This document shows, one piece after another, positions 1 through 10,228 of a DNA stretch of 64,000 nt. The position numbers and the translations under genes are program-made. Source of the DNA: Melitaea cinxia (taxonomy: Eukaryota > Arthropoda > Insecta > Lepidoptera > Nymphalidae); the NCBI RefSeq assembly GCF_905220565.1, contig NC_059410.1, positions 1,193,501 to 1,257,500 of the forward strand. The letters are read 5' to 3'. The notes under the pieces are model-generated. The model saw only the letters and a list, made by a program, of their open reading frames with translations, had not been told where the DNA came from and did no database searches. How positions within the stretch are numbered: the stretch's first letter is position 1; each line of letters starts with the position of its first letter.

Positions 1-139
1 AAATTAGACATTAGGAACTGACCGTATACGTATGATAAACATATATGTATAGTTATATTTTAGTTGTACTTACATATTATTTGTAAGACTTTATTAGTAT
101 CAATTATAATATTTCGATTAAAACCAAATGATTAAATGT

Positions 140-315
140 CATTACAGCCTATACAGTCCACTGCTGGACATAGGCCTCCACAAGTTTACGCCAAAAGCAA
201 CGTGATCTCATGTGTTTTGCCCATAGTCACCACGCTGGGCAGGCGGGTTGGTGACCGCAGGGCTGGCTTTGTCGCACCGAAGGCGCTGCTGCCCGTCTTC
301 GGCCTGAATGTGAAG
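140..315 (-). mobile_element. D element (RTE-tailed short retroelement), 5'-truncated
   Basis: Read on the minus strand this is the 3' half of the D family: the block shared with other copies (TGGTGACTATGGGCAAAACA) followed by the tail GTCCAGCAGTGGACTG. It is flanked by an 11 bp direct repeat TGATTAAATGT at 129-139 and 316-326, a target-site duplication. About ten bases at its 5' junction match no other copy and may be filler added during integration. Confidence 0.85.
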
Positions 316-320
316 TGATT

Positions 321-807
321 AAATGTGAAGCACAGAAAAGATTAAGTGGCTAATAATAACTGAAAATAATTAATTTAATGCTTTTAATAACGCGACTACG
401 AATATTTTTTTTAACATTAGTCACCAAAATAAAGTAATTTATCAATTATTTACAATAATATCTAAAAATTAATATGATAAAACGTACAGACACTTTGATA
501 CGGTTTTATATGTGAAGATTATAATGAGAGAAAAAGGCGAAGTTCTTGTTTTTTTAAGCAATCTCCGACAATTTCTAATCGTGAGTGGTTTTTTCTGTCT
601 GACGGAGTTTTGATAACTTAAAATGGATTCAGATTAAGTTTCCTCAGTTCAGGGACCTCTTCTGTTATTTGTTTTTGCTTTCAAAGACAATGCATTAATA
701 ATAACTGCGAGTGACTGGAATATTTCTATGGTTTTTTATACATTTGATTTTAATATTCGTTTTAATTTTATTAGTTTTTATACATGTATTTTTTTTTATA
801 GAAGAGG
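321..807. other. AT-rich stretch, nothing recognised
   Basis: No coding signal, repeat family or RNA-like fold was recognised on either strand. Confidence 0.4.
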
Positions 808-1105
808 GGACGGCCAGTTGACTCACCTGGTGGTAAGTGAAAACAACATCCACAGACACCCGCTACATCAGAAGATTAGCAAGCGCGTTGCCGGCTTTTC
901 AGACAGAAATATGATTTTTTTTAAGGTAACTATGTCGTATCGGGTCGGAAATACCGTAGGTAGGCTGGTTCCATAAAGTGGTCATGCGTGGCAGGAAATG
1001 GCGCAAAAATCGAGCTGTCGTAGACCTCCGGACATCGAGGTGATGTGGGTGAACTTTGGAATTTTGACGCTATGTCCAGTGATGGAATTCAGCTGTAGGT
1101 AATAA
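808..1105 (+). mobile_element. C-like interspersed repeat (divergent subfamily)
   Basis: It opens with GGACGGCCAGTTGACTCACC and continues with a GCAAGCGCGTTGCCGGC block that also occurs in the C family. The second half (GGTTCCATAAAGTGGTCATG) is not found in other C copies here, so this is a related but separate repeat. It is non-coding and its mobilising machinery is unknown. Confidence 0.6.
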
Positions 1106-1279
1106 TCCGAACAATTATGTAACTAAATGAACGAAGTAATTAAATTGTTTGGTTTTGAAAAAGGTTAAGATCAAATTTTAACTTGTTAATATTGAAGAGT
1201 GTCATATTGTGGGGCAAATATTTCCAAGTTATCAAGATAACTAAACATAAACAAGTTCTACAGTATGCTGACAACATAC

Positions 1280-1832
1280 AATGATTGTGTTTGCTCATAA
1301 ACGAAAAAAAAGAAACGACTTCAATTACATCGACAAGTGATACAACGTAGGTAGACGAAAAAACAGTCAAGTAAATACGCGATTCAAATCCTCCTCCCGC
1401 CAAAAAATGGCGTGAACTCATGTGTGTTGCCCGTAGTCACCACGCTGGGCAGGCGGGTTGGTGACCAAAGGGGTGGCTCTGTCGCACCGAAGACGCTGCT
1501 GCCCGTCTTCGGTCTGTGTATTTCAAATCCAGCAGTTGGGTGGTTATCCCGCCATCGGTCGGCTTTATAAGTTCCAAGGTGGTAGTGGAACTGTGTTATC
1601 CCTTAGTCGCCTCTTACGACACCTACCGGAAGAGAGGAAAGTTCCTTATTATAAAATATTAATTTCAAGTTCTATTCGAGTAAACGATGTAGTCCTACAT
1701 AACAAACGCCACTTTTTTATTTAAAAAATCACCGAAATCAGCCCACCCAGTAAAAAGTTCTGACATAATATAGATAAAAAAACAGTCGAATTGAGAACCT
1801 CCCCCCTTTTTGGAAGTCGGTAATAAATAACC
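1280..1832 (-). mobile_element. T repeat, split by a D element
   Basis: The left part (1280-1395) has the T end with GTGTTTGCTC and CGACTTCAATTACATCGAC. The right part (about 1721-1832) has the opposite end, GAACCTCC followed by GGAAGTCGG. The middle is occupied by a D copy, so the T copy is the older of the two. Confidence 0.65.
1396..1641 (-). mobile_element. D element, truncated at both ends
   Basis: Carries the D core: GTCACCACGCTGGGCAGGCG, CGAAGACGCTGCTGCCCGTC and CCTTAGTCGCCTCTTACGAC. The usual RTE-like tail is missing at the left side and the usual 5' terminus at the right side. It lies inside a T copy. Confidence 0.75.
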
Positions 1833-1865
1833 GCAATAAATATAATACATATTTTAATATTGATA

Positions 1866-1958
1866 GTGTAGGCTGGATGAGGGTTGCGGAAAACCGGGAT
1901 ATCTGGCGTGAACTTGGGTATGCCTACGTCCAGCAGTGGACTGCGATAGGCTGAAATG
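1866..1958 (+). mobile_element. RTE LINE 3'-end fragment
   Basis: Nearly the same as the last 95 bases of the long RTE copy at 14496-16237, covering GTAGGCTGGATGAGG through CAGCAGTGGACTGCGATAGG. It contains the end of the ORF and the tail only. Confidence 0.8.
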
Positions 1959-2681
1959 GTGAATTTGTAAATAATTTGTACAGTATACAATAATTGATAT
2001 TATATTTGTTTTGTAAAAGCTTTCGTTATTACAATCAATTTGAAAATAGTTGTTTCTATTGAACGACATTCTATTTGATGTCGTCGCCTAGAGCTAGGCT
2101 CAGATCCTTCAGTCCGTTGCCTGCTCTTCAGAAAGATAAAAACAATAGAACAAAGACATCATTGATTTACAAATATTATGTTTTTTGAAACAGAACAAAT
2201 ATTAATTTAGTCAACTTTATAATTTCAATATTAAATAAGCCCGCTTTGTTAGAATTTATTCCAAAACAAAATGTCCGTTCGCCCTCATTGAATTGAATTG
2301 CCGAATCTAATTATATTTGCGATAGATTTATTTTGTCCGTCTGTCAATGTAAATAATTAATTCTCGTGCGGTCACGGGTTCGATTCTCGTATCGGGTGCG
2401 AATGAACTCCCGAAAGGATGTAATTACAGTAAAATATTGATACTTGTCTGAATAAATTTATTGGATTTTAAATGAGATTTTTATAGGATTGACTGTCCTT
2501 TGGGAAAACGTTGTATTTTACAGGATTAAAAGTTGTTCCGAAGCTAAATTTTGTATTGATTAATCGCTTTTTTTTTTGAATAATTAGATTGATTGGACAT
2601 GGAAATTTATTTAAGGATTAATCTGTTCTAACTGTATAACATATTTAATAAAAATACAACTCTTTTATAATTGTATTTGGA

Positions 2682-2762
2682 CATTGTCACATAGTGGTTA
2701 CAAAAGTGGCGTATACATTGGCGGTCGCAGTTTCGATTCCCGCATAAAGCCATCTCCTCTCC
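2682..2762 (+). other. tRNA-like block, possible SINE head remnant
   Basis: GTTTCGATTCCCGC resembles a pol III B box and ATAGTGGTTACAAAAGTGGC could be a decayed A-box region. A similar B-box-like motif, GGTTCGATTCTCG, lies near 2380. No complete cloverleaf could be drawn, so a functional tRNA is unlikely. Confidence 0.3.
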
Positions 2763-2815
2763 GCTATTTAGATATTGTAAATATTTGCTCATGTAATTGA
2801 ATAGTGTAAATTGAT

Positions 2816-2965
2816 ACAATACAATACAATACAAACACTCTTTATTGTACACTATCAGAGAAAAATTTTACACCGTAAAAGAAAATATAGACATGTACAA
2901 AAGGCGGTCTTATCGCTAAAAGAGCGATCTCTTCCAGACAACCTCTAGCATGAAAAGGACATGAC
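2816..2965 (-). mobile_element. E repeat: LINE 3' end with poly(A) signal
   Basis: On the minus strand it reads GGTTGTCTGGAAGAG, then CGATAAGACCGCC, then CAATAAAGAGTG and a tail of TATTG pentamers. The AATAAA hexamer just before a simple-repeat tail is what a LINE 3' UTR looks like. Other copies lie at 7233-7432 and 49738-49945. Confidence 0.7.
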
Positions 2966-2995
2966 TAAAGAATTAGACGGCATGGAGGTGTACAT

Positions 2996-3096
2996 ACATA
3001 ATATATACATATAATACGTAAATATACATACATATACACATTACACACACACACATATATATATATATACATACATACACATACATATACATACAT
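2996..3096. repeat. TA/CATA-rich microsatellite next to E
   Basis: Runs of CATA, CACA and TA dinucleotides directly next to the E copy on the side that is 5' in E orientation. A similar tract lies beside the E copy at 7.2 kb. Confidence 0.85.
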
Positions 3097-3099
3097 ACA

Positions 3100-4367
3100 T
3101 ACATATTGATGGGAGTGGTTTATAGTGACTTTATAGCTTTAGTTAGGAAAGACTCTGGAGTTCTGATAATGTCATTGTTAAGATAACTGCTGAGGATTAT
3201 GGCGTTCCTGTGCTAAGTTACTGGCTTACGATCCAAGAATACTGATGTAAAAAGTACTGCTATATACAGAAGATGACAGCTAAATAATACTGGTGCCAAG
3301 TGTCGTCTTCCATTGGTGAGTAAGGTTATACTGCCTTATTGGTTTTATAGGTGTTTATACAATATGATAAACGTTTATCATCAGATGAGCTGAACGCTTG
3401 TACACAACTACGGCGGAATAAAAAAAATATAAATAAGGCGCAGTTCTCATACAACGCCTGTTACATAATTACAGGAGAAGTTCTGACAGCGCGCTCCGTC
3501 ACGAGCCGTCGCTGCAAACTCTAACCCAAATATAAATTTTATATCTTAAAGTTTCCCAATGAATTATATTTAATGTATATGGTCATTAAATATCTAATAC
3601 TAGAATCGATTAGTACCTATCAAATCAAAAATAAAAAAATAAAAAAATTAACGAGACAAAAACACCCAAAAGAAGAAAGAAAAGAAAAGAAGAAAGAAAA
3701 GAAAAGTTTTGGTTTTTTTAATTCCTCCGGCTGTTGCGAAAATAATTCGCATGATAAAATAATCCATCGCTAAATGACGCAAAATGTGAAAATTCTATTG
3801 ATAAAATTGATACATAATTATCATTTCTAAAAACATTGAACGAGATCAGCGAACATGAAATACAGAAAGATAAAATCGCGGTTGTTATCTGAATAAAGTC
3901 ATTTCCATTCAAATGTTTGCTGAAAACTGTGTGGAACACCATTTCGCTGGACCTTCCTCGTGGTGCGAGTTAGGAGCGATAGCGGTGTTAACAGATTTTT
4001 TTTTTAAATTAATTTAGTTCGGATCCGTCTATGCAGTCGTTTTGTGTCTGTCAGGTGCGAAAATCTTAAAATAAAATTGATTAAGTTTTTAAGAGTTTAA
4101 AGTGTTAAATGTTAATATATTATTTAATCATGTATAAATAAATAAATTAATTAAATTAATTTTAATTATATTAATTACTTTTTAACAATCAAGTGATTTT
4201 ATTATTAAAAGTTTTTTTTTCTAGCTATTTTAGTAATTAGATATTGTTTAGAGTTTTTTATTTATTTATATTGTTTGAAAACAATATAATTTAACGTTTA
4301 ATAAATGAATCCTGCATGAATGTATGTATTATTAATTTATGAGCATTTCATATTACATAGCCTTAAA
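3100..4367. other. Unassigned stretch
   Basis: Mostly AT-rich. A GC-richer patch near 3475-3525 and an A/G-rich run at 3600-3710 are visible. GTTTATCATCAGATGAGC near 3375 resembles a badly decayed C-family 5' end on the minus strand. No gene was recognised. Confidence 0.35.
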
Positions 4368-4438
4368 TATGGCGCCTCTTACGACATCCACGGGAAGAGA
4401 GGGGGAGGTTATAGTCTTTACTGCCGTAACCACTCAGT
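4368..4438 (-). mobile_element. D element, 5'-end fragment
   Basis: Matches the first about 70 bases of D (minus strand start CTGAGTGGTTACGG, then CTCTTCCCGTGGATGTCG). It shares its 5' terminus with the full-length D copies. Confidence 0.7.
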
Positions 4439-4439
4439 A

Positions 4440-5482
4440 AAATGTTTACTACATTAATCAGTTATTGATAAAACACAAAAAAGTCGAAACTAACTTATGT
4501 GTATTTAAAAGCGCTATCTTGTATTATTTAAAATCTAAAAAGTTAAATGTATTTTAAAAATTAGTTGGAATATAAGAGTATAATATTCAATAAAAACTAT
4601 TTAAAGGAATAACTATGTAACGATTAGAATAATTGAGAGAAGTATAGCGTTGTTTACACCTGATAATATGACATCATAATATTTTTAGAAGAATAATGCG
4701 GTGGTGGGGAGATACACTAAATCATCCCAGTTAACACCAACGATAAGATGATTACTTGTATCACTACACCGATCGTTGTCCAAATAAAATTACGAAAGAT
4801 AGCGACGTTAATATAATCGCTAGTCGCTTATAACTTGCCTCCTACCATTTAATAATACGACTAGCCATATATTCAAATACGGGTTTCGATAGCAGTAAAG
4901 GCGAACGAGTGGTACCACCGAATAAAATAAAAGAAATGACCGCAATAGTCGGTGGCGGTAAATAGCGTATATTTATATACGAAACCTACATTGTAACTTC
5001 ATAGATTTTCAATTTCCAATGAAACCAACAATGGTCAATATTTTAAGCCTTTTGTATTGAAAAAAATAACTATCTTCTGATATTACTGGCTTACGTTACG
5101 ACTTTAAAACTTTAGTTTTTTATCTTGTTAGTAAGACATATCATATTATGAAATATGAAAGTTGATCAAACGCGCATTAAAAACGCAATCCGATTAAAAA
5201 AATCCGATTTTGAACGATTTTTTTGAACGAGACAAGACATACTTGCTAAATTTAAGTAAAAATTCAACTTACCAATAATAGCAATAACAACAATCAAAAC
5301 CAATATTTACAGGACGAACCCTACACAGTAACTATACCAACAAGGATCTCAAAGAATGCGATGGAAGTATTAGAACATTGTGAGCATAACATGAGGTCAT
5401 ATTAAAAAATTATTCCTATATTTCAATAATTGCCAAAAACAAAAATAATAATAATACAACAAAAAAAAATTACACTATAAAT
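4440..5482. other. Unassigned AT-rich stretch
   Basis: No repeat family, coding block or structured RNA recognised. Confidence 0.35.
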
Positions 5483-5830
5483 TTGAAAATTAGAATAAAA
5501 TTAAAAACAGTTAAAAGTAAAACAACTTACAAAATTACAAAATGTCAATGTTATTGTGTCTATCGCAGCAATGCCGGAGGTAGAAGCAGTCAAAACGTTC
5601 CATCTAATTTGTTCATAAGTTTTCTAATAGCTTGTAAAAAGTTGTTATGGAATGAAAATTTCAGAAAATTGTTAAGAAAACGTCTAAACTTCAGAAAATG
5701 TAAATATGTTTGGAGCTTCAGGCGTTTGATAATTTCCAAGACAGGACAACGTCTGCGGGTCAGCAAGTATCAAGGAAAAGTATACGTTATTCCAATAACC
5801 GGTAAAGCGATTTTAAAATCGGTATTTTAG
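5483..5830 (+). CDS. Unrecognised 115-codon open frame
   Basis: The frame is rich in Lys, Arg, Ile and Ser and resembles no family I know. The first 25 residues come from A-rich sequence. The later part (about residues 45-110) is basic, with several Phe/Leu/Arg clusters. No splice context, signal peptide or zinc-binding motif is visible. It is the longest open frame here that lies outside any repeat I recognise, but a frame of this size can arise by chance in 64 kb of AT-rich DNA. I treat it as probably non-coding. Confidence 0.12.
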   Translation: MKIRIKLKTVKSKTTYKITKCQCYCVYRSNAGGRSSQNVPSNLFISFLIACKKLLWNENFRKLLRKRLNFRKCKYVWSFRRLIISKTGQRLRVSKYQGKVYVIPITGKAILKSVF

Positions 5831-6057
5831 AATAAGCTGTATTAATTGAGACAAAACTTATAAGTTTTTATATCATTTATCATTTTTAATTATAATTGTG
5901 CTTGTTACCAAAAAAAAAACAAATTAAAACAGTTAATTTACATTGAAAAAGTAACAGTTATGACAAGTAACATTCTCACAGTCAGAGTTATGCCACATAG
6001 AAAAATTTAAGTAGAATTGACAACTTCTTCCATATTTAAATTTGGTTATTTTTTTAA

Positions 6058-6495
6058 AGAACTAGGCCGGTAAACAAGCGTACGGCTCACCTGATGGTAA
6101 GCGATTAGCGTACTTATAGACGCCTGCAACACTACAAGCATCTCAATCGCGTTGCCAACTTTTCCCTCAATCCCCCCCAGGAGCTCGTTACCTTACTCAA
6201 CACTGGCATATTACACTGCTTCTGATCTTCTGATCTTCTGTAGCGTCTTCGGTTCGACAAAGCCAGCCTCGCGGTCACCAACCTGCCTGCCCAGCGTGGT
6301 GACTATGGGCAACACACACGAGTTCACGCTAATTTCGGCGCGAACTTGTGGAGGCCTATGTCCATCAGTGGACTGCGATAGTTTGAAGTGATGATCTTCT
6401 GTAAGGTCGAGGTACTTACCGTGAGGGGTACCTGCGGGAGCTCCAGATTTGGAGCAGGATATTTCCTGCTGGGCCCTAACTCAGTTAATTCAGTA
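6058..6495 (+). mobile_element. C repeat, split by a D element
   Basis: The left part starts GGCCGGTAAACAAGCGTACG and runs to TGATCTTCTG. The right part resumes TAAGGTCGAGGTACTTACC and ends AGGATATTTCCTGCTGGGCC. The interruption is a D copy bounded by a duplication of TGATCTTCTG. C copies are non-coding and occur throughout the window. Confidence 0.8.
6241..6391 (+). mobile_element. D element inserted in C
   Basis: A 5'-truncated D copy with the tail GTCCATCAGTGGACTGCG. A 10 bp duplication TGATCTTCTG lies at 6231-6240 and 6392-6401. These bases are part of the C consensus at this position, which fixes both junctions. Confidence 0.88.
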
Positions 6496-6911
6496 ACTAT
6501 AATATATCTATATATTCATATGTTTAGCATAAGCCAGCGTTACTAAATCACTGAAGTAGCTAGTCTGTAATATAATTATCTTATGTATATAATTATCTTT
6601 TGCTTTTCTTCCTAATTACCGTAACCGCTGCCGTACCATTTTTTTATCATGAAAATGAAAATATTATATTTTCGTAACAATACACATCACACTCGTGAGG
6701 TTATTCAAGAATAAAATATAAATTATATTTTATGTATATTTTGAGAGGCTTACTATTTTGATAATAGCGTCCTTGAGTAGACAAGTAGGTATGGCTGTGT
6801 ACAAGCTACGAATACGGCTTCGTCTGTAATGATTACATATGGTTCTATTTTAAAAGTTTTTTTACTTAAGTTTCTAATAAAGCTGTCACTACTAAGTATA
6901 TATTACATATA

Positions 6912-7150
6912 GTTGATAAAGATGTGTGGACTTAGTGACGCTGTATTTCATGCAAGATATTATTAATTTTGTACTAAAAAACAGTTTACATAATATTATT
7001 TTCAACAAAAAGAGCGGACTATTTTCAAAAACTGCGGAGTTTCTTGCCGATTCTTCTCTCCAGAATCTGCATTTCGAATGAGTTGTAGCTTAATTTTTAA
7101 AAGTAATAATCACTTAGAATTTTTAATTTGTATTCAATTTTTCATCTCTT
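6912..7150 (+). mobile_element. F repeat: 3' end of a CR1/Zenon-like LINE
   Basis: Starts AGTTGATAAAGATGTGTGGA and includes CTGCGGAGTTTCTTGCCGAT, which recurs at 23.2 kb (minus) and 28.1 kb. The other two copies end in ATTTTG-type short repeats, as CR1-group LINEs do. The clade name is from memory of lepidopteran repeats, not proven by coding sequence. Confidence 0.6.
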
Positions 7151-7232
7151 CCCGATCGTTTGAAAATATACAATACGAATCAGTAATGATACTTGGTACT
7201 ATAACTATCGTTCTTTACAAATGAAGTTAAAA

Positions 7233-7432
7233 TTAGATAATAATAATAAATACTCTTTATTGTACTACAAATTAACGTTACAAAAAAGTAATACATACGA
7301 AGAAAGATGTACAAAGGCGGTCTTATCGCTAAGAGCGATTTCTTCCAGACAACCTTAGGGTATAGGACAAGGCGTATAAAATGAGAAGCGGTAGGGAAGT
7401 GTACAAATAGTTGATAAAGAATTGGCATGGAG
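7233..7432 (-). mobile_element. E repeat: LINE 3' end
   Basis: Same blocks as the copy at 2.8 kb, including CAATAAAGAGT and CGATAAGACCGCC on the minus strand. The tail here is a run of TTA-type triplets. Confidence 0.7.
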
Positions 7433-7564
7433 TTTACAAGCTATGTGATATAAAAATAAGTAAATATACTACATATAATACATACATACACATAATACAT
7501 ACAAATACAAATACACATAGACACATAATTATACATTTATATATACACTACATATACATTACTT

Positions 7565-7569
<5 letters not shown>

Positions 7570-7616
<47 letters not shown>
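7570..7616. repeat. (TA)n microsatellite
   Basis: An uninterrupted run of about 23 TA units inside a longer CATA-rich region (about 7440-7620) next to the E copy. It gives a spurious Tyr/Ile-rich frame. Confidence 0.95.
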
Positions 7617-7617
<1 letters not shown>

Positions 7618-8345
7618 TACATAAACAAATACTACGTAATATATTGCGGAGATTATAATTAAGAGTCCTGATTAATATGTAATTAAAAATAAAATCAAAT
7701 CAAAACAGGACAAGTCAATTCTGATAAGCTAATAAAAACAAACAAACAAAATGCTCCATCCTTATTATTATGTGTATAAATAATGATATAACCAACGGTA
7801 TTGTTACAGTAAATTATTTAAGCATACATAAATAGGGAGCGCTTAAAATGTTATGATATGGAGTCAGGGCCTACGAGATTTAGGTCGGGCCTTTGTCAGG
7901 TCGGCTTTTAAGAAAATTATCTCAACAAAAATAACGATACGTTCGTGTATTACGCTGTGCCTCTTAAGAGATTATACTTAAATTTAGGATAATTCTTTTA
8001 CAAGAATGTTTTTTCATGGTATTAACATTTTCCTTGACTTTTCGTGGGTTTCGTTTCCTTTGGTAAATTATGAATCGTTCTAAATTCTTTTTAGTATTAA
8101 CTATTGAATTCTTGATAGTCTTGCAGCTCAATTAACATTTGTAATGTTTGATTAACAAAAGATAAAATATACTTACGGATAAAACATCGCTTCTTATCGG
8201 CTTAAACTGTTTTTGTTTAAGCGTGAGTTTGTTTTTTTCGTTTTTATTTCAGCGTATTAACGTTAATATATGTAAAATAAAATCATTCTCTCCAGTTGAT
8301 TTTTTTTGCTTATTTACGTTGAAAACATAACGTTTTACAACATTG

Positions 8346-8580
8346 ACTAGCCTGTTGGCGCAGTTTGTAGTGATTCTGCTTTCTGTTTCGAGTGTTGTGG
8401 GTTCAATTCCCGCCCCGAGTCATGGTGTAATATAAATATATATTTATATATGTATTATTTATAAGTATGTTTATCGAAAACCTATATACAAAGTAGCTAT
8501 ACCAGTCGCCTGTTGCCTATAACACAAGCATTAAGTTACTTACTTTAGGACCAGACGACCGTGTGTGTATTGTGTAGATA
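8346..8580 (+). mobile_element. B SINE (tRNA-headed)
   Basis: The head has an A-box-like GCCTGTTGGCGCAGTTTGTA and a B-box-like GGGTTCAATTCCCGCC. The body is AT-rich, and the distal block ATAACACAAGCATTAAGTT plus CAGACGACCGTGTGTG recurs in every B copy. This is the most complete copy here. Confidence 0.75.
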
Positions 8581-8697
8581 TTTATTTATTTATTTTATTT
8601 AATAAATAAATTAATAAGGTAATTTTTTACCGCTATACATTTTTTTTAATAAATATATTGTTTTATTCTTTATCTTGTTTTTCTTGCAGTCGTTCCA

Positions 8698-9018
8698 AAG
8701 CTGTGCGTGTAACCTCTGCCTGTCCATATTACGATAAGTAATCACCAACATATCATATACTAAAACCTTTTCTGAAACACGCTGCATCTTATAGTATAAG
8801 TATTATTATTTTTTTTTATGTCTTTAGGTCGGCAAACAAGCGTACGGCTCACCTGATGGTAAGCGATTACCGTAGCTTATAGACGCCTGCAACACCAGAA
8901 GCACCGCAAGCGCGTTGCCGACCCAATCCCCAATCCCCCCAGGAGGATTTCTATCGGTTCAGTAGTTTTTGCAGTGTAATCGAACAAAAAAACCGGCTCT
9001 CCATTTATTAGTGTAGAT
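8698..9018 (+). mobile_element. J repeat, split by a C fragment
   Basis: Left part contains CGCTGCATCTTATAGTATAA; right part contains ATCGGTTCAGTAGTTTTTGC and CTCCATTTATTAGTGTAGA. The same two blocks lie side by side without interruption at 57245-57366, so the 8809-8944 segment is an insertion. Confidence 0.7.
8809..8944 (+). mobile_element. C repeat, 5' part only, inserted in J
   Basis: Close match to the C 5' half, from GGTCGGCAAACAAGCGTACG to CCCCAATCCCCCCAGGAGG. The 3' half is absent. Confidence 0.8.
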
Positions 9019-9027
9019 TTTTATCGT

Positions 9028-9527
9028 ACATAATTGTGTTTGCTCACAAACGAAAAAAAAAACCGACTTCAATTTCATCGACGAGTAATACAACGTAGAT
9101 CGACGAAAAATAGTCAAAATCGGTACACCGAGTAAAAAGTTATGGCGAATTTTCGAGAGTTTCCCTCGATTTCTCTGGGATCCCATCATCAGATCCTGGT
9201 TTCCTTATCACGGTACCAAACTTAGGATATCCCCTTTCCAACAAAAAAAGAATTGTCAAAATCGGTACATCCAGTAGAAAGTTATGCGGTATAATACAAC
9301 GTAGGTCGACGAAAAAAGCGTCAAGTAAAAACGCATTATTAGATATAACTCAAAAAGTAGTTGTTAGATCTCAAATAAATTTAAATGGGACCAATTGACA
9401 CACACTGCCTTTCGATTAAAAAAAAATTGTCGAAATCGGTCCACCCGGTTAAAAGTTCTGAGGTAACATACATAAAAAAAAAATACAGTCGAATTGAGAA
9501 CCTCCTTCTTTTTTGGAAGTCGGTTAA
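9028..9527 (-). mobile_element. T repeat, longest copy (about 500 bp)
   Basis: Bounded by ACCGACTTCAATTTCATCGA on the left and GGAAGTCGGTT on the right, so the two ends form a short inverted repeat, AACCGACTTC. GTTTGC and GCAAAC near the left end can pair as a small hairpin. Inner blocks (AAATCGGT, CCAGTAAAAAGTT, TACAACGTAGGTCGACGAAA) repeat within the element, as if it grew by internal duplication. It is non-coding and its class is unknown. Confidence 0.7.
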
Positions 9528-9714
9528 AAATAATACCATGTTTTTTTAAAGGGCAGAATTTTTCTTGTTCGAGGAAAATCGCCTCGTAGGCCTCCGAGGA
9601 TATTAAGACAAAAAAAAAAAATGATCGAAAAAATCCGTCTACGTTAGGCAAAATTTTTTTTTTTATATATTAGTACTATACTAGACATTTCCTGTGGAAG
9701 CAGCTGTGATATTT

Positions 9715-9873
9715 TTAACCGACTTCAAAAAAGGAGGACTCTACTCAATTCAACCGTATATATAATTATATATATCTATTTTTTTATGTGTGTTCACGGA
9801 TAACTTCGTCGATTGTGAACCGATTTTGATGATTATTTTGTTGGAAAGGAGATATCTCTAGGATAGTACCATA
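9715..9873 (+). mobile_element. T repeat, 5' part
   Basis: Begins AACCGACTTCAAAAAAGGAG and stops after TTGGAAAGGAGATATCTC, where it runs into a G repeat. Confidence 0.7.
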
Positions 9874-10228
9874 CTAATAAGGAGTAACTTAGGCTACTTT
9901 TATTTTCCCCATGGAAGAGAAGTCTGGCCTTTTCGCCGAGGCCAGTCTGTCGCTGGAGAGATCCTGTTGCCTACAGATCCGGGACCCTCCAATTAAAGCG
10001 GCTGAAGGCTCCCGCAGGGGTTTTGGTCGGTAGTGCACTCCCAAGTGCTGAAGCCGACATACGGTCTAGGAATGCCTACCCGGGCATCCTGGATATCACC
10101 CATAAATGGGTTCCGCTGCGATAACAAAAAAAGGCTACTTTTATTTTACAAATTTATTTTATAACTGCGAACTGAACAATAACTTTTTGTTAGGTTCCAC
10201 GTGAACGAAATCGCAGGCACAGCTAGTA
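9874..10228 (+). mobile_element. G repeat, split by an H insertion
   Basis: AATAAGGAGTAACTTAGGCT at the left and TATAACTGCGAACTGAACAA to GGCACAGCTAGT at the right match one uninterrupted copy at 58060-58242. The end AGCTAGT is typical of several short elements in this window and could be a Helitron-type CTAG terminus. Confidence 0.65.
9907..10131 (+). mobile_element. H: poly(A)-tailed LINE 3' fragment
   Basis: A 225 bp block shared with 12983-13192 (CCTCCAATTAAAGCGGCTGA and CACCCATAAATGGGTTCC) ending in an A run. It is flanked by a perfect 16 bp duplication AGGCTACTTTTATTTT at 9891-9906 and 10132-10147. A poly(A) tail plus target-site duplication indicates LINE-type integration. Confidence 0.85.

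Noticed and set aside
3960..4075. Possible host 5' exon with a CAG-GTGCGA donor-like junction
   Set aside because: A single donor-like motif without a coding frame or promoter context is expected by chance.
7411..7662. Ile/Tyr/His-rich frame (and a similar one at 40724-40960)
   Set aside because: Encoded by TA and CATA microsatellites.
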